A stretch of 64,000 bases of DNA. Origin: Polychytrium aggregatum (Eukaryota > Chytridiomycota > Chytridiomycetes > Polychytriales). Numbering within the stretch: position 1 is the first letter of the stretch; every line of letters begins with the position of its first letter. Of the stretch, positions 23,698 to 36,267 are shown piece after piece. The translations under genes and the position numbers were made by a program. Under the pieces are notes generated by a model. That model had not been told where the DNA came from. It did no database searches and saw only the letters and a program-made list of their open reading frames with translations. The DNA lies in NCBI RefSeq assembly GCF_025602895.1, contig NW_026516235.1, positions 417,824 to 481,823 of the forward strand, read 5' to 3'.

Positions 23698-24293
23698 CGA
23701 AAGACGACGAGCGACGCGAACAAGCAAGCAACAGAAGGGGGGATGAGGCGATGAGAGGTTCGGCGAGAGGCGGTGGTGTAAAACTGAGTCTCTTGATCAG
23801 GCTCTCGAGCGACGGTAAAGAGGTCAGCGGATTGTGGGTTTGGTCAGCGAAGATGAGGACGATGTGCTCGGGACAGGGTTGTGGGATGAGGCTCGTTGAT
23901 GGAGGCACAAGCCGCAAACGGGTGCTGCGGACGATGGAGAGGACGAAGAAAGGCCGCTGGCGGCAAAAGCGGAAGTCGCGGAGGATGTGGAAGTCGCGGG
24001 GGATGTGGAAGATGTGGGGGATGTGGAGGGTGGATGCGGAGCGCAGGGCAGAGCAAGCAGTTCCTGTCCAGCAACAGCGAGACCACCGAGCGCAGATCGC
24101 CAAAGGACCGAGCGCAGATCGCCCCGTGTACATCAATCCGGGCATTCCGGGCGGCGAGATTGGGACATCACCAACCCCCTCATTGGAGCGCCCGGCGCTG
24201 CATGCATCAGAGTTGCGATCTGGGCCACCACAGACGGCATCTGATAGAACTACTCACAGACGGCATATCCGCGAACACTATCGAGACGTGATC
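23698..24293. promoter_or_regulatory. Divergent promoter region, PDAT and LRR-like gene
   Basis: Start codons of PDAT (-) and the LRR-like gene (+) are 596 bp apart and face away from each other. The region holds a purine-rich GGATGTGGA/AGATGTGG cluster at 23980-24035. No gene was supported; the long + frame across it has low-complexity composition. Confidence 0.45.
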
Positions 24294-26494
24294 ATGCATC
24301 CGGCTGGTCACGCCAGACTCTCAACCGACCGGCTCTGCGATGCGCTTTCAGTCCCAAGCACACGCACCAATGCATTCCGAGGCCTCTGGACCGTATCGCT
24401 GAGCGGCATCAAGTCTGTGTCTGAAGAAGCTCTATCGGCTCTGGGGTTACTCGGATTCTTGGGCTTCCTGGACCTCTCCTTCACGAATGTGTCGTGGAAG
24501 ATGCTGCAGCTGTCCTCCATCAAGAGCACCGAAATCATGGACCTGGATTTGTTTGGATGCGCTGCTCTGGGGACCGAGAAATGCGCCGAGAATCGAGGCT
24601 TTGCTATCTACATCTTGCCCAAAGTTTGGAAGCTGGACGGCATCCTGATAACGTGCAGGGACCGCAAGAAATGGGTCGACCACTTTGACAACGACCCGGC
24701 CGGATGCTTCAGCGTGCTCAAGCGGAAGCAGCTCCTAGCCACCGAGCATCTCTCATCTCGGACCAACTCAGAAGCGGACGCTGCCAAGACGAAGACAAGC
24801 CAAGTGAGTGGAGACTGTGCCGCAACTGAACACTCTGGCGCATTTGCATCTGTGAGTGGCCGCGAGTGCGATGAATATCGGGGCTGGGCCTCCAATGAGG
24901 ACGATCAAGCCTAACGATGGCACAATATTCACGACATTCTCACGACATTCACACGACATTCTCACGACATTCACACGACATTCACACGACATTCTCGTGC
25001 GTTGCGCTGAATCGCTCGGCATCTCTTTCGGCCCAAGTGTTCGATGTGGGGACAGGAGTTGTTGAAGCGCATGCCCCAGGGCTTTTTTCTCCCGTCGCAT
25101 CAGAGCCTCTGGCGGATCACAACGTCGATGCGAGAGCTGGATCGTGTCGTCAAGATCTCACTCAAATCGAGCCTGCGAAAATGCTCCATCCCCATCGATT
25201 TTACTACAATCATCGCCGAATCCATTCCCAGCACCGAGGCTCACACGAGGCTGAGTCCGTCGAACGGGCTGTCGGCTCGGGCTATTCTGGTTCTGCTGCT
25301 GCTGGGCTCGTTCTGGCCACTCGACTTTCCCGTCGCATTGCTGTCGGGTGTCTTGCGATACCTCTTTAGCCCCCGTTCCAAGTCCAGCGCCGCGGAGCCG
25401 GTACCCCAGCCACAACACTGGACAGACGATGAAATATCCTGCCTGACCTGGACAGTGCAGAATAAACTCTCGCTGCTCAGCCTCCTGCTCGGGATGATAA
25501 AGCTTGACACGCAATCAGGTAAAGCCCCAAGGTCTGGATCGCAGCGACAGTTGACAATCGACAGGACCCATATCTTTGGCGACTTGCAGCTTTTGCGCTT
25601 GGCTCGGTGGCTGTTTCTCTATCCTCTGCAACGCCGTGCTGCATGAGCTCTACTCACCAGATGTTACTGCAACATGCCACGCACTCAGAGTCCAACTATC
25701 ATCTCGATCCATCGATGTACATCATCCCGCCTGTGCTGCTTTCGGCCCTGGGACGGCTACAGCAGACGATCCTGTATGCATGCTATCAGCTGACGCTTGC
25801 GTCTCCTGACTACTGCTGCATGGAAATCGAGCCCCGGATCGTCTACACAGATGCTTTTCAGCAGCTTTTGCAGCCAGTCGATCGGGAGTGGATCAGTCGC
25901 GTTCACCTGGAGATTCTCCATCTCCTGTGCATCCAAAACAACGACTCTGCTTTTCTCAAAGAGTTTCCTCGTATCTATCGTACCTTCGAGAAGGCGGTCG
26001 CCGGAATCCTCCCGAACGTTCAGTCCCAAAGCGCCGGTCGCGGCCTGTCCCTCGAAGGGATCGCCATATCGGATGCAGAGATGCTCTCGCTTTCGATGCA
26101 AACAACCACCTCGGATATGTCGATCACCGCCAGGGCCTTTGAGCTACGATACAGGCTGTCGCTGGGCATCTCCAAAGTAATCGAGTTCATGAATGGCTTC
26201 AAGGACACAAAGTTCAAAGAGGAGCTGGAAGATATGCACATTGTTGGCGAGGGCCTCAAAGATCGCCAGGAACAGCCCGACAGCAGCGCTGGTCATACTC
26301 GGATCGGCGATATGCCGTCTGTATCCGATGGTTCGGCTCCAAACATTCCCAGAGTCCAGCGGCCGGCTGATGCTGGAGGCATCGGCCCTACCTTAAAAAT
26401 CCAACTGCAGAAGCGACCGCCACACTTTACCGCCCCAACTGAAGCATGGAGCCGTCGCGAGAAACTCAACAAAAGCCGGGTGCTATACAAGTAG
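24294..26494 (+). CDS. Leucine-rich-repeat-like protein, 644 aa, function unknown
   Basis: Three exons close in frame: 24294-24803, 25038-25518 and 25551-26494. The N-terminal about 110 residues contain LRR-like turns (GLWTVSLSGIKSVSEEAL, GFLDLSFTNVSWKML, IMDLDLFGCAAL) and end with an LRR-cap-like stretch (YILPKVWKLDGILITCRDRKKW). The remaining 500 residues are helical, with a hydrophobic segment (ARAILVLLLLGSFWPLDFPVALLSG) and a low-complexity C-terminus. I do not recognise the family. The first intron carries a minisatellite. The second apparent intron is only 32 nt and was placed by phase, so it may be wrong. Transcribed away from PDAT and towards the unrecognised minus-strand gene. Confidence 0.7.
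24929..25003 (+). repeat. 11-12-bp minisatellite in intron 1 of the LRR-like gene
   Basis: About six copies of CACGACATTC(T/A)CA-type units, alternating 11 and 12 bp. Confidence 0.85.
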
Positions 26495-26784
26495 GCAACC
26501 CAACGTCCAGTAAAGGCAGACTGTCGCTCGGGAGTCTCGAACAACGCCAGGCGAAGGACTGAGGATAGCAGCGGTGGTGAGTCGATGGAGGACTATCAGT
26601 GATGGAGAGCCAACAGCGATGGTTGTGAACCGGAAATCTCAGGACACCTCGTTTTTTTCTTGGGAATAATATACAAATGGAGAGACGACATAATGACTGG
26701 TGATGCTTATGGAGTAGTTGGATACGCAGCTTGGGAATGGAGGCGCGGCGATTCGGTGAACTACACCCAGAACGATTGTGATGC

Positions 26785-28476
26785 CTAGATTCGAACGAAA
26801 ATGATACCGCTGCGCTCCGAGTCGAACTTTGACTTGGACACGCTCTTTTCGTCATCGGTCTTGCTCCATTTGAGCCTGCAGACCTTGAGGAACGACTCGG
26901 AGGCGGCGATGCTCGAGATCAAAAGATAGAGGGATGTTCGAACGATTCGCTGGCCATCTTCCTCGCTCTGCTTGTCCGAAACCAATTTGAAGTCGATGTA
27001 CTGCGAAAGATAGGTGAAGAGATTGTCGGCGTGGGTTTGTCGTTGGGCATCATTCATCTTCCAGAGATCGTAGAAGCGCTGGGTGCTCCAGGCGATGGTT
27101 GGGGGCTCCGGCGTGGCTGCTTCGGCGGCTGAGCTGTTGTCGGAACCGAACCAGGTAGTTGGAAAGACGAGGCACGGGCAGCCGTCAAAGAGAATAAAGT
27201 TCATCTTGACCTCTCCTGGGCAGTGGCAAGATTCCCAAAGGCCCATGTACGAGCCGATGCCGACGGCGCCGACCATGATGAAATGACGGCGGCGAGGCTT
27301 TTCTTTCTCAGCCTTGGGGAAGTACTCGTCCAGCAGGTTCTTGAAATAGGTCTTCATGTCGACCCTCTCCTTGGCCTTGTGGCCGAGCTTCTCGATTTCG
27401 GAGCCGCCCCAGATGAGCCTGTGTGCGCTCTGGAGAATGAGGGCACGGCCGAGATCGGCGTCGACATCGACCACCGGGCCGAAGACCATGACAACCGAGG
27501 GGTCAACCAGCAGGCCACCCTCCCAGCGCGGCACGAGGCAGTATCGGTTGCTGGCCGTCACCCAGGGGGCAAACCAGGCCCGCGACTTCATCGAGTTACG
27601 GGGCTCATTGCGACCATCGACCACATAGATGGCAACATCGGCTGTGCTGTAGAGCTGCTTGTGCACGCCCCGGATCATGAGGCTCTTGATCCTGACTGTG
27701 CGGAGATTGATGTGATCCATGGACTTGACATTCTCAGGCGAGCCGGTGAGGGCTGTCTCGATAACCTTTTCGTAAGTCGACTTGAGGACCTCTTGGCCGA
27801 TGCTGTCGGCGATGACACCCCAATTCACCAAAACTTCGACGGCAACAGTACTGCCGCTGCCGAATCCAAAGATGAAGTCGACCACAGAGGCCACGCCACT
27901 ATCACTCCACAGATCGAACGGGATGACGGTGACGAGGTAATGGGTGAGCACCATGACCGCAACATCCTGCACACGGATGTTGGGCACGTAGACAATATCG
28001 TTGTCACCCCATGCACTCAGGGCGAGGGGACTGTTTACGGCTGTTTGGACGGTGCGCACGGCCGAGTGAACGATGCGGCCTATGGAAGCAGGGATGCCAA
28101 AGCATGCGATTCGCCCGAGGACGGCAGGAGCCAAAGGACAGCGAGTTAGAGATATAGCCGTTAAGGCTGGGCAACACCGCTGTAACAACAAAACCAGCGC
28201 CGCTGTTCAGTGGATGGCGTCCGAGTGGACAGAGATGACGTGCCAAGATCCACCGAGCCGAATCACGCACAAAAAAGGCGTTGACGACCGACAAAGCCAG
28301 CAAAAGCGACGAGCGGCTCAAAAGGAACCCAGGCTTGGCGCGAAGCAGGGCCGGGACCCACCTTGGATGCCGTTCTCAAGCTTGCGATGGATGGAGCTGA
28401 CGACACTGAGGGCGGCAGCCTTCAGATGGTTGGTCGCAGGCACGGGCTTGGCGGTTGCAGACTCGGAGCCGTTCAT
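26785..28476 (-). CDS. Unrecognised protein, 498 aa
   Basis: Two exons (28476-28362 and 28166-26785) close in frame. The N-terminus reads MNGSESATAKPVPATNHLKA. The body is rich in aromatic and hydrophobic stretches, for example NIRVQDVAVMVLTHYLVTVI, VDFIFGFGSGSTVAVEVLV and HFIMVGAVGIGSYMGLW, but no clear signal peptide or TM cluster. A short segment GLWESCHCPGEVKMNFILFDGC holds closely spaced cysteines. I cannot assign a family or a reaction. Its start lies about 340-415 bp from the start of the beta-helix receptor gene on the opposite strand, so the two may share a promoter. Confidence 0.7.
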
Positions 28477-28812
28477 GGCGGGCCAGCGGGGTAGTTTGCA
28501 CGGATGGACGGAAAGCAGCCAGAAGCCAGAGCGGCTGGGACGGATTTGGATCACCACGGGCGACAGAGTGGCGGGACGGGGACGGTCATGTGACTGCTCG
28601 AAGCCTGCGCCACAGTTCGTCCAGCCGACCATCGGCGAGGATAGAAGGCAGCCGCGCTCCACCAGAGACAGCGGTGGCAATGGCGGCCCAGCATTCCTGA
28701 GCTCTTTGCCTTGCGATCCGCGCGGGAAACGAGGGGCAGCACCGTCAAGAACACGCCGTTGCGGAATCCCCCCTCTGGTTTCTTTGCTCATGTCCCACCG
28801 ATCGCCGGCAGC
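28477..28812. promoter_or_regulatory. Divergent promoter region
   Basis: Separates the start of the unrecognised 498-aa gene (-) from that of the beta-helix 7TM receptor (+). GC-rich; no defined motif recognised. Confidence 0.35.
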
Positions 28813-31800
28813 ATGATCGCGCATGCCCAGGCTCGCGTTCGCGCACCCTTCCGCTTGGACCCCATCCAGCGGAAGTGCTTTGCCCTTCGAATGCTCCTCG
28901 TTCTGGTGCTCGCCATGCACCCCGTGCTGGCAGATCCCTGTCGTCTGGCCGTCATCCCGCAAACTGCTGTCGCCAACGCGAATGCCTCGGAGTTCCAAGT
29001 CGATTCAAACAGCACCATCGACATTGCCGACTGCGAAATTACCGATGCGTAGGTTGACATTCACGCGCCTTGCAGCGACAAATGGCCACGATCTCTTTGC
29101 GTCGACAGGCCATCACCCCGGCTTTTGAATCCCGCAGTGTACTATCCCAGTTCAATCCAGTTCAGGACAGTTTGGTCGAGGGCCCTGTCCATCGCGATAT
29201 TTGACTGCTTTCCACAAACCCTATCGTCGCCCAATCCCTATATGGCCCTAACCATCCAAACTCGCCGGGCTGCCCAACTAACAACACCGGTTCGGATTGG
29301 ATCCATGGGATCGCATGCGACCAAAGTGTGGTCATCAACGTGCTTGGAGCTCTGAGTCTCCGGAACTTGACGCTCTCTTTCAACTCGACAAAGACGGCCG
29401 TCCATCAACTCATCAAGGTCAATCAAAACGCCAGTTTGGTCTTGGAGAATGTTCGGTTTGTGGATACCGGCAAACTCCTGGCTAATGAAGCGTCGGTCGT
29501 TGAGCCAGACAATACCAGCAACGGGGCTGCGCCTTGGGCACCTAATTTTGTACGCCATTCTCCTTCGTCCGCGTTGCCATGACCGTTGTTGGATGGCGAA
29601 TGACAGATATTCTGACAGCATCCTCCCACGGAACGCACCTCGACCCAGATATATGCATCCGGAGGCGAACTGTCGGCCATAAACGTCACGTTTCAAGGTA
29701 GCCGACGACCGCGAGGGGAAACAAGCCATAGTGAAATGGGGGGGGGCAACTTGATTGACAGCGCACTAGCTCTGTAATAGTCAGTACACTCCATGGAGCT
29801 ACTCTAGAGCGCACCAGCGAGGATTGCCGGCACTAACTCGACCAACCAAACCAGCTATCAGCGCGCCCATTCAGCCGGTGATCGTGCTTACATCCAACTC
29901 CCGCATGGTTGTGGATAATTTGGCCTTTCTGATGGATCAGACTGCCTGGGCGTCAACGCCTGTCAGCCAATCGACTTTGGTATGTCCTTCTTGAGACCCC
30001 ATTTGACCCAAGTTGCTTGGTGCTGCATATCTCCATGAAAGCTCTTGGTGAGTGCCGTACAGTACTGTACAGTACATGCAGTCTGACTCAACAGCTTCCA
30101 ACATCGCCGACCAGATCGAGGTCTACGCTTCAAAGATTATCATCAGCCGACTACTCGCAGAGAATATCACTTCATATGGAGTTGACGGCACCGTTATGAA
30201 TCTCGATAACGGAAGCACTGCGTATCTATCCGATTCAATCATTAGAAATGTCAACTCAAGCGGACACGGCGGTGGGATTGCTGTTCAGAGCGGATCAATT
30301 CTCGTGGCTAGCAACACTCTGTTCGAAGGGCTATCTGCCGAGCAAGGCGGAGCACTCTTTGCCACGCAGACGAGCATGCTGCGCCTCAAAAACGTCACAT
30401 TCCACAATAATTTTGCAACGACCTTTGGGGGAGCTGGATATGCCGATGAAAGCTCTTTGGTTCTTTGGAACCAAGGCGCATGCATGGGATGCAGCGCGGG
30501 CTCTCGAGGGGGCTGCTGTAAGTGGAAAGCTATGACTACGAGGGACCACTCGATGAATGGCTCGATGCACGCCTCGATTGTTTGGTTGATGCGCGGCTCA
30601 TCAACGGGCTCGATTTAAAGCAGCTGGGGAGAAGGAGGGAAGCAAACTGTCTATGAAAGCGATCGCATGCTGTCGGTAACACCCCGCCCCGAGCTTCGTC
30701 ATGAACCGCCTTGACACATCCTACTTTATATTTCCAGTTCGCATTCAAAACTACTCAGGTCTTAGCGGTGCATCTGGATCGAGTCATGAATTTATCGGTA
30801 TTTCCTTCACCAATCTTACATCGGGCAAGGGTGCTGTCTTTGACCTGGAGGGCAGCGTCACGGTCTCGCTTCAGCAATCTGAGATCGAAAGTGCGTTTGC
30901 CACCGACCAAGGTGGCTCATTTTTCATCTCTGATGGCGCCAGTCTTACACTCAACTACAGTACTGTGTATGATAGCTCCTCATCCATGGGTGGTTTGGCT
31001 TTTGTTGAGGTCAACAGTCTGCTCACAATAAGCAACACCAGCATTTCATTCTGCAACGCGACAAGATCCAACGGTGGCACTCTCGCTATCGTCGACTCGA
31101 CGCTAGCTTTCTTGAGCTCAAATATCAGCAACTCAGAGTCTGCCGCAAATGGAGGCGCCTTCTATATCGACCGCTCCGACTTTGGGTCAGCGACGATGCA
31201 CGCCGTTTTGATACGAGATGCAAGGTTCCAGAATCTGCACTCTGCGGTAGATGGCGGAGTACTTTACGTCACCAACGGTGCCGCTGTAACTCTTGAAAAC
31301 ACCAAGACATATATCTCTGCTGCTGGGAACGGTGGATGTTTTGCTTCCGTAATCACCTCGTCGACCATCACCGGGACATCGACGCTGACTCTACTCAACA
31401 ACAACCTGCTCTGGTCGTGCTTCTCTCTGAGTTCGCACGGCGCACTATATGTCTCTGGGCCATCCAGAATCAACATTACCGGCCGTGATGATACTGTACT
31501 CACTGCCTCAAGCTCGGGATCCCCCAACAACCTCGGGGGCTTTCTTTACGTCGAAGGGAGTCCGATCATTGACATATCTCAAAGTATACGGGTCCAGAAC
31601 ATGTACTGTGACAGAAACGCGATCATATATTTGGGCGGATGCCCCAGCATCATGGTTCACTCAACAAACACCTCAAGCCCAAAGTTCATCCACGATCAGG
31701 ACGACAAAATCTACATCGACGATCTTCAGTGCGCTCTCGACGTACTTCCGTATTACCCTGGATGGGAATCGTTTGTTGGCAACATATCCGCTACCCACAT

Positions 31801-34018
31801 TGGCCCGCCTGCACAGCTTCAGAAGACGGTATCATCATGGGAGCCACCTGCGTCCGGCGTGCGGATCGCTGAGACCTTGGGTGCCATAACAGTCCAAGCT
31901 GCCGATATATTTGGCAATACTGCAGGTACGATCTCCGGCTTTGGATGACCCATAATAGGGTGTATGTCAATGGGATTCTGGGAGATCATCCAAGCCACGT
32001 CGTGGTCGATGAGCGCGACCAACGGCGGTCGGTAGGGTACACTAATATGGTGTGACTTGATGTACCCTCTCCATCACTTCGTAATCAAAGATGCAAACAT
32101 CGGCTCTCCGATCGTTGTCTGGATCAGAGAAATCAACCATGGCACTCCAATCTACGGCGAATACATCAAAGCCATACTCAATTTCTCGACCAATTCCGTG
32201 ACTTTCACAGGTCTGTCTCTGGCAGCGCACGAAAACGGCCAATATAGACTCTCTATCGAAGCTGTATCTGGAATTGCCGTTCACCTGCCCTGGCCGCAAA
32301 TACTGGTCACCGTCGAGCCGTGCAGCCAAGACGGAAGCCAGACATGGAGCCAAAACTACGAAAAGTGTCTACCGATCGCGTCGGTTCAGCCGGCGGTTGA
32401 GATAGCCACGGTCGCTGTGTCAAGTCTGCTGGCGGGCATTTGCTTGGCTACAATCGCGCTGATATACCGCTTTCGAAGTTTCCAAGTGGTCAAACGATCC
32501 TCGCCGATATTTTTGGCCATCATCAACGTCGGAGGGATACTCGTATGTATCCAGTCCCTCTACACCCTGATTTGATGTCGCTGCACCAATAGTGTGTCAC
32601 CATGTCGCTTTCTAACCCGGATACGTGGACATATAGGGTTTCTGTTCTGTTATTGTATCTGCGGCCGATTGGAGCGTGACATGCTTGCTTGCACTGTGGC
32701 TTGAGTTTTTCGGATTTTTGTCGGTGTTCCTGGCCCTGGTGAGCGACGCTCAAGTCTTAGCTGGATACCGGCGCACCCAAATGACACACCAGGTTTTGGG
32801 ACAGTCGACGCCGAAGTACCAATGCATGACGCCCTGAGTGGCGGGAGGAGATCGATGGCCATGTCGCCCAATGCAACGGTAGCAACACCAACCTTTGTCG
32901 TCTCTTCATTTTTTTGCAGATCCTGCGCACATACCGAATCCATGCCATCTTCTCTGGGGGTGCCAAGCTGCAGGTGGTTGTTATCACTGATAGCAAGCTG
33001 GGCACGTATTTTGTGGCATTTGCCGTTCCATTTCTGGTAAGCAAATATCGACGGGCACCAGGATGGGCCATGATTTAGGATATATCCACGGACAACACCA
33101 GGATGGACCATGTACCCAAACACCGGCCGGAAAGATGCTGAGCAGTTCCTGTTTTCTTGGCTCGGAATCCGTTTAGATCTTTCTGGTCATCTGGACCATC
33201 CTGGCGCCACCTCGGTTTCAGTTGGTTGAAAATTTTGACTATGCGACAAGTCGAAATTGCACATCGCCAGGGCCATTTCAGCAGATCAGGCTTATTATCC
33301 AGTTGATCTTCGAGGCAGTGGCTGTTGTGCTGGGATACCTTGTCCGAAACGTAAACACCGTAAGTGAGCTAGCCTCAATGTCTGCATGAAGGCACCGGCC
33401 TCGGGTCCGTGTGGACGGCGATCCTGTAGAGTGATCGTGCTGGTACAACACATGACGCAGCGGCTTGATGAGAGCGTATGACGAGCGGTGTATAATCAGC
33501 AGTGTTACGCTGAGCGCTTGTTCGCCTCCAAACCCATATGCGATTGCTGACAAGAGACGCTTTGGTACACCCAGTGTTTCAATGAGTCCAAGTTGATTGC
33601 CTTCACATGTTACAACTGGGTCATCTTTGGTGCGATTTTGACGCTACTTCGGCCGGCCGTGAGCGACCCGACGTTTGGATACTTGATTGGATCGATTGCC
33701 ATCGTCCTGCCGCACACGATCACCATCATTGCCCTCGTCGTCATCAAGCTCCGGCTCTGCATCGTCGCCCCAGACACAGCCTCGAGGAGCGAAAATGCCA
33801 ACTTGATTGAGTGGCCATCGCTTCTGAGCGACGCCATGAAATCCAGTCCTCACCTCGATGCGTTTGCGGGACTGCAATCGCCAAAGGGACAAGGCCCCAC
33901 GACCAACGACGGCGCAGACCAGGGTAACCAAAATGCCGCCAACAGGTGCAGCAGACGATCGGCCGAGCCATTCGAGACAGCGTATGAAGGGCACATTCCA
34001 TCCAACGGACAGGTCTAG
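28813..34018 (+). CDS. Chimeric receptor: beta-helix (Pmp-like) ectodomain plus class C-type 7TM domain
   Basis: Begins with a signal peptide; the better start may be the ATG at 28891 (MLLVLVLAMHPVLA). A long ectodomain of Asn/Ser-rich beta-helix repeats follows with recurring GG(A/S/T) steps: SGHGGGIAVQSGS, QGGALFATQTS, NGGAFYIDRS, DGGVLYVTNGA, NNLGGFLYVEGS, as in chlamydial Pmp and similar right-handed beta-helices. The exon at 30701-31925 is the largest block. A beta-sandwich-like stretch (32060-32330) leads to TM1 (ASVQPAVEIATVAVSSLLAG) and further TM segments: FFGFLSVFLALV, KLGTYFVAFAVPFL, IQLIFEAVAVVLGYLV, YNWVIFGAILTLL and TITIIALVVIKLRL, with a cytosolic tail ending 34018. The TM spacing and ILRTYRIHAIF/LVSK-type loops suggest the GABA-B/glutamate receptor class. 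Borders at 29050-30100 and 32550-33600 are unresolved. Confidence 0.75.
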
Positions 34019-34696
34019 CCTGTGGTATTCTCTTCAGAACACCAATCCCACGAGCCCGCAATCCAGCACATTTAGCGATAGTTGATCAAAAGCGAGATTG
34101 GAATACATCGAGTCGTGTGCCATCGAGGCTTGGCGGCTATCCCAGGCAGTGTCGATCTGGACTCGCACAACGAAGGCCAAGATATGGCGTACTCATAATA
34201 CAGCATGACAGGGCACCCACCGGTCAACCTCCATAGATGAGGATGGGCTTGTCTACCGCGATCACGGTCTTGGGTGCGGTGATCTGGAAAGCGGCAGATC
34301 ATGCTACGCCGCTATGATAGGTCGCATCACACCGGCTCCATCTACTGCATGGATGCATCTGTGAGATGTTGAGCCCGTTGGCCAGCACCCTGGCGGATTC
34401 ATGCCGGCTGTCCTTACATTGAGGGCGACGAGACTGCTCGAAACGCTCGAGCCTCAAACTGAAAGCACATCCCACGCCCGGCCTCCGCGAGGCGGACGGT
34501 CATTGTAGGCGATGGGTGAGTGTGTATTCACATCCAAAGAGATCTGACTGGCGAACGTGGAGAAATAGAACGCCCTATTACATTCTACGTACGCTATGAA
34601 ACAAACGGACCCACAGAGCAGGTGTATCTCTTGGTACTAGAGCGCTGCCGGAGCGTTGGTGCACGCGCAAGGTGTTCCATGTGCAGCCTGATTCGA
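34019..34696. other. Convergent intergenic region
   Basis: Between the receptor (+) and TVP23 (-) 3' ends. No supported gene or RNA. Confidence 0.5.
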
Positions 34697-35790
34697 TCAG
34701 ACCATGCTGTTTGTGGTCGACCCACGACCGCCAAACATGCTCGAGATCCGATCAGTGACAAGACCGCCGACAAAGCTTTGGAACATGCCTTGGCTTGCGA
34801 TGTAGTTTGTGACTTTTTTGCGCGCATCCTGAGGCATGGAGGCAATGGGGGCAGGGGAATGAGTACTGATCGTTCGAACCGACGCAGTGATCACACCGGG
34901 GACTTTCGGCATTGGCCGTGCAGGAGAGGATACGCTCGGTCGACGGCATGGACAGCCCAAGGCGAACACAGGCTACCTTTTCACACTTGGTGTATCCGAT
35001 AACGTTGGCCAGATTGAAGACAATGGCCACGAAAGTGACCAGCATCCATGTGATGTTGAACCGGATCAGGCATATGAAGGCAAAGAACACCCAGATCGCC
35101 GGAGCGGCGTACAGGGAGGTCCAAAATACCCACGAGTCGGTCGAGTTGACGACACGGTTCTGCGTTTTGGTGGAAATAGCAGCGATCCGTTGGGCATGGC
35201 CCGCAATGGCAAGCGGACGAGCAACGCTGGGTTAGAGATCGGAGACGATTCAAGAGAGCCACGGGCCAGCGACAATACCGCTTCGACTGTGCCAAAGCCG
35301 ACGCCCGTACGGCACTCGATCTTGGCAAGCGCCGGTCGTCATTACTCACCTGGGCCGATTCAAAAACCCACACGTTGGATCCGTCGTCCTTGATCTCGTT
35401 CCACCACCTCAAGCCCACCAGGAGTCGACCAGAGACATTTTTGACGGTCCAGAAATCGAAAGCCAGCAACAGAACGATCACCACGAAGGGAAAGACAAAG
35501 CTGCTCGTGAAGAAGCCACACAGAACGTATGTCACGATGGCCGCCCCACGAAAGAAGAGGTGAAAGAAGAGGACATATGGGTGGCTGGGTGGAAAATATG
35601 GTACCTTGGTCAGTAGTTGCAGAGACAGATGGCGGAATGCTGCTCCCTTGGGGGTGCAGCTACCTGGACAGATGGAATATCGACTTTTGAGCCGGTGTTG
35701 TGGCTGAGCCGGCGCCTTGCGGAGCCGAGTCCAGCCCCGCAATAGGCGCTGCGTTGTCGATGAGACCGACTCGATCGCTCTGGGCGGCAT
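34697..35790 (-). CDS. TVP23: Golgi membrane protein TVP23
   Basis: Exons 35790-35350, 35159-34977 and 34828-34697 close in frame to 251 aa. The conserved core is unmistakable: [56 protein letters not shown], then [20 protein letters not shown] and [21 protein letters not shown], ending [15 protein letters not shown]. Four TM helices are seen. TVP23 is a late-Golgi vesicle protein acting with YIP4/YIP5 in trafficking. The model is about 50 residues longer than the family at the N-terminus. Another frame over 35660-35890 also looks coding, so the true first exon may differ from the start given here. Confidence 0.88.
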
Positions 35791-36267
35791 CGAAACACCG
35801 GCGCAGCACCGTTGATTGTTTGGAGAGCGAAAGAGAGATTAGTGCTCCATCCGGCCGGAGAGCGCCGTCGCCAACGGGAGAATCCATCAACGGGACAAGG
35901 GGGATGGTGTATGAAGGTGCTCAGGGTATCGGGTAGCGAATGGCACAGCGTCGGCTGCAAGCACCCACATTCCCGGCTCGTATCAACAACAGCTCACCAT
36001 TTGGTCTTGAGTTGCGGATGGGAGGGGGAGATGGCGATGCAATGCTGGGCGGCGCCGCCAGCCGAGATGGATGCTGGCCAGCCAACAACCCTGGCATCGC
36101 GCCTTGCCATGAGTGCATTCCATTGCGGTTCGAGCCGCGTTCTTGGCACGGATCGATTCCTTGCCAAGAGCGTCCCAGCCAAGAGAATGCCCATGCAGGG
36201 CGGTGTCTATCAAGCGAAATTCATTTATACTGGTCTTTTTGTGGCTGGGGCGAAGCGGGGGGGCCAC

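Noticed and set aside
23751-24293. Long + strand ORF upstream of the LRR-like gene
   Set aside because: Composition is Arg/Lys/Gly low complexity (KSRRMWKSRGMWKMWGMW) over a purine-rich repeat, and it overlaps the PDAT promoter. The coding signal starts at about 24294.
27223-28149. 308-aa + strand ORF
   Set aside because: Antisense shadow of the 498-aa minus-strand gene, which gives a closed two-exon model.
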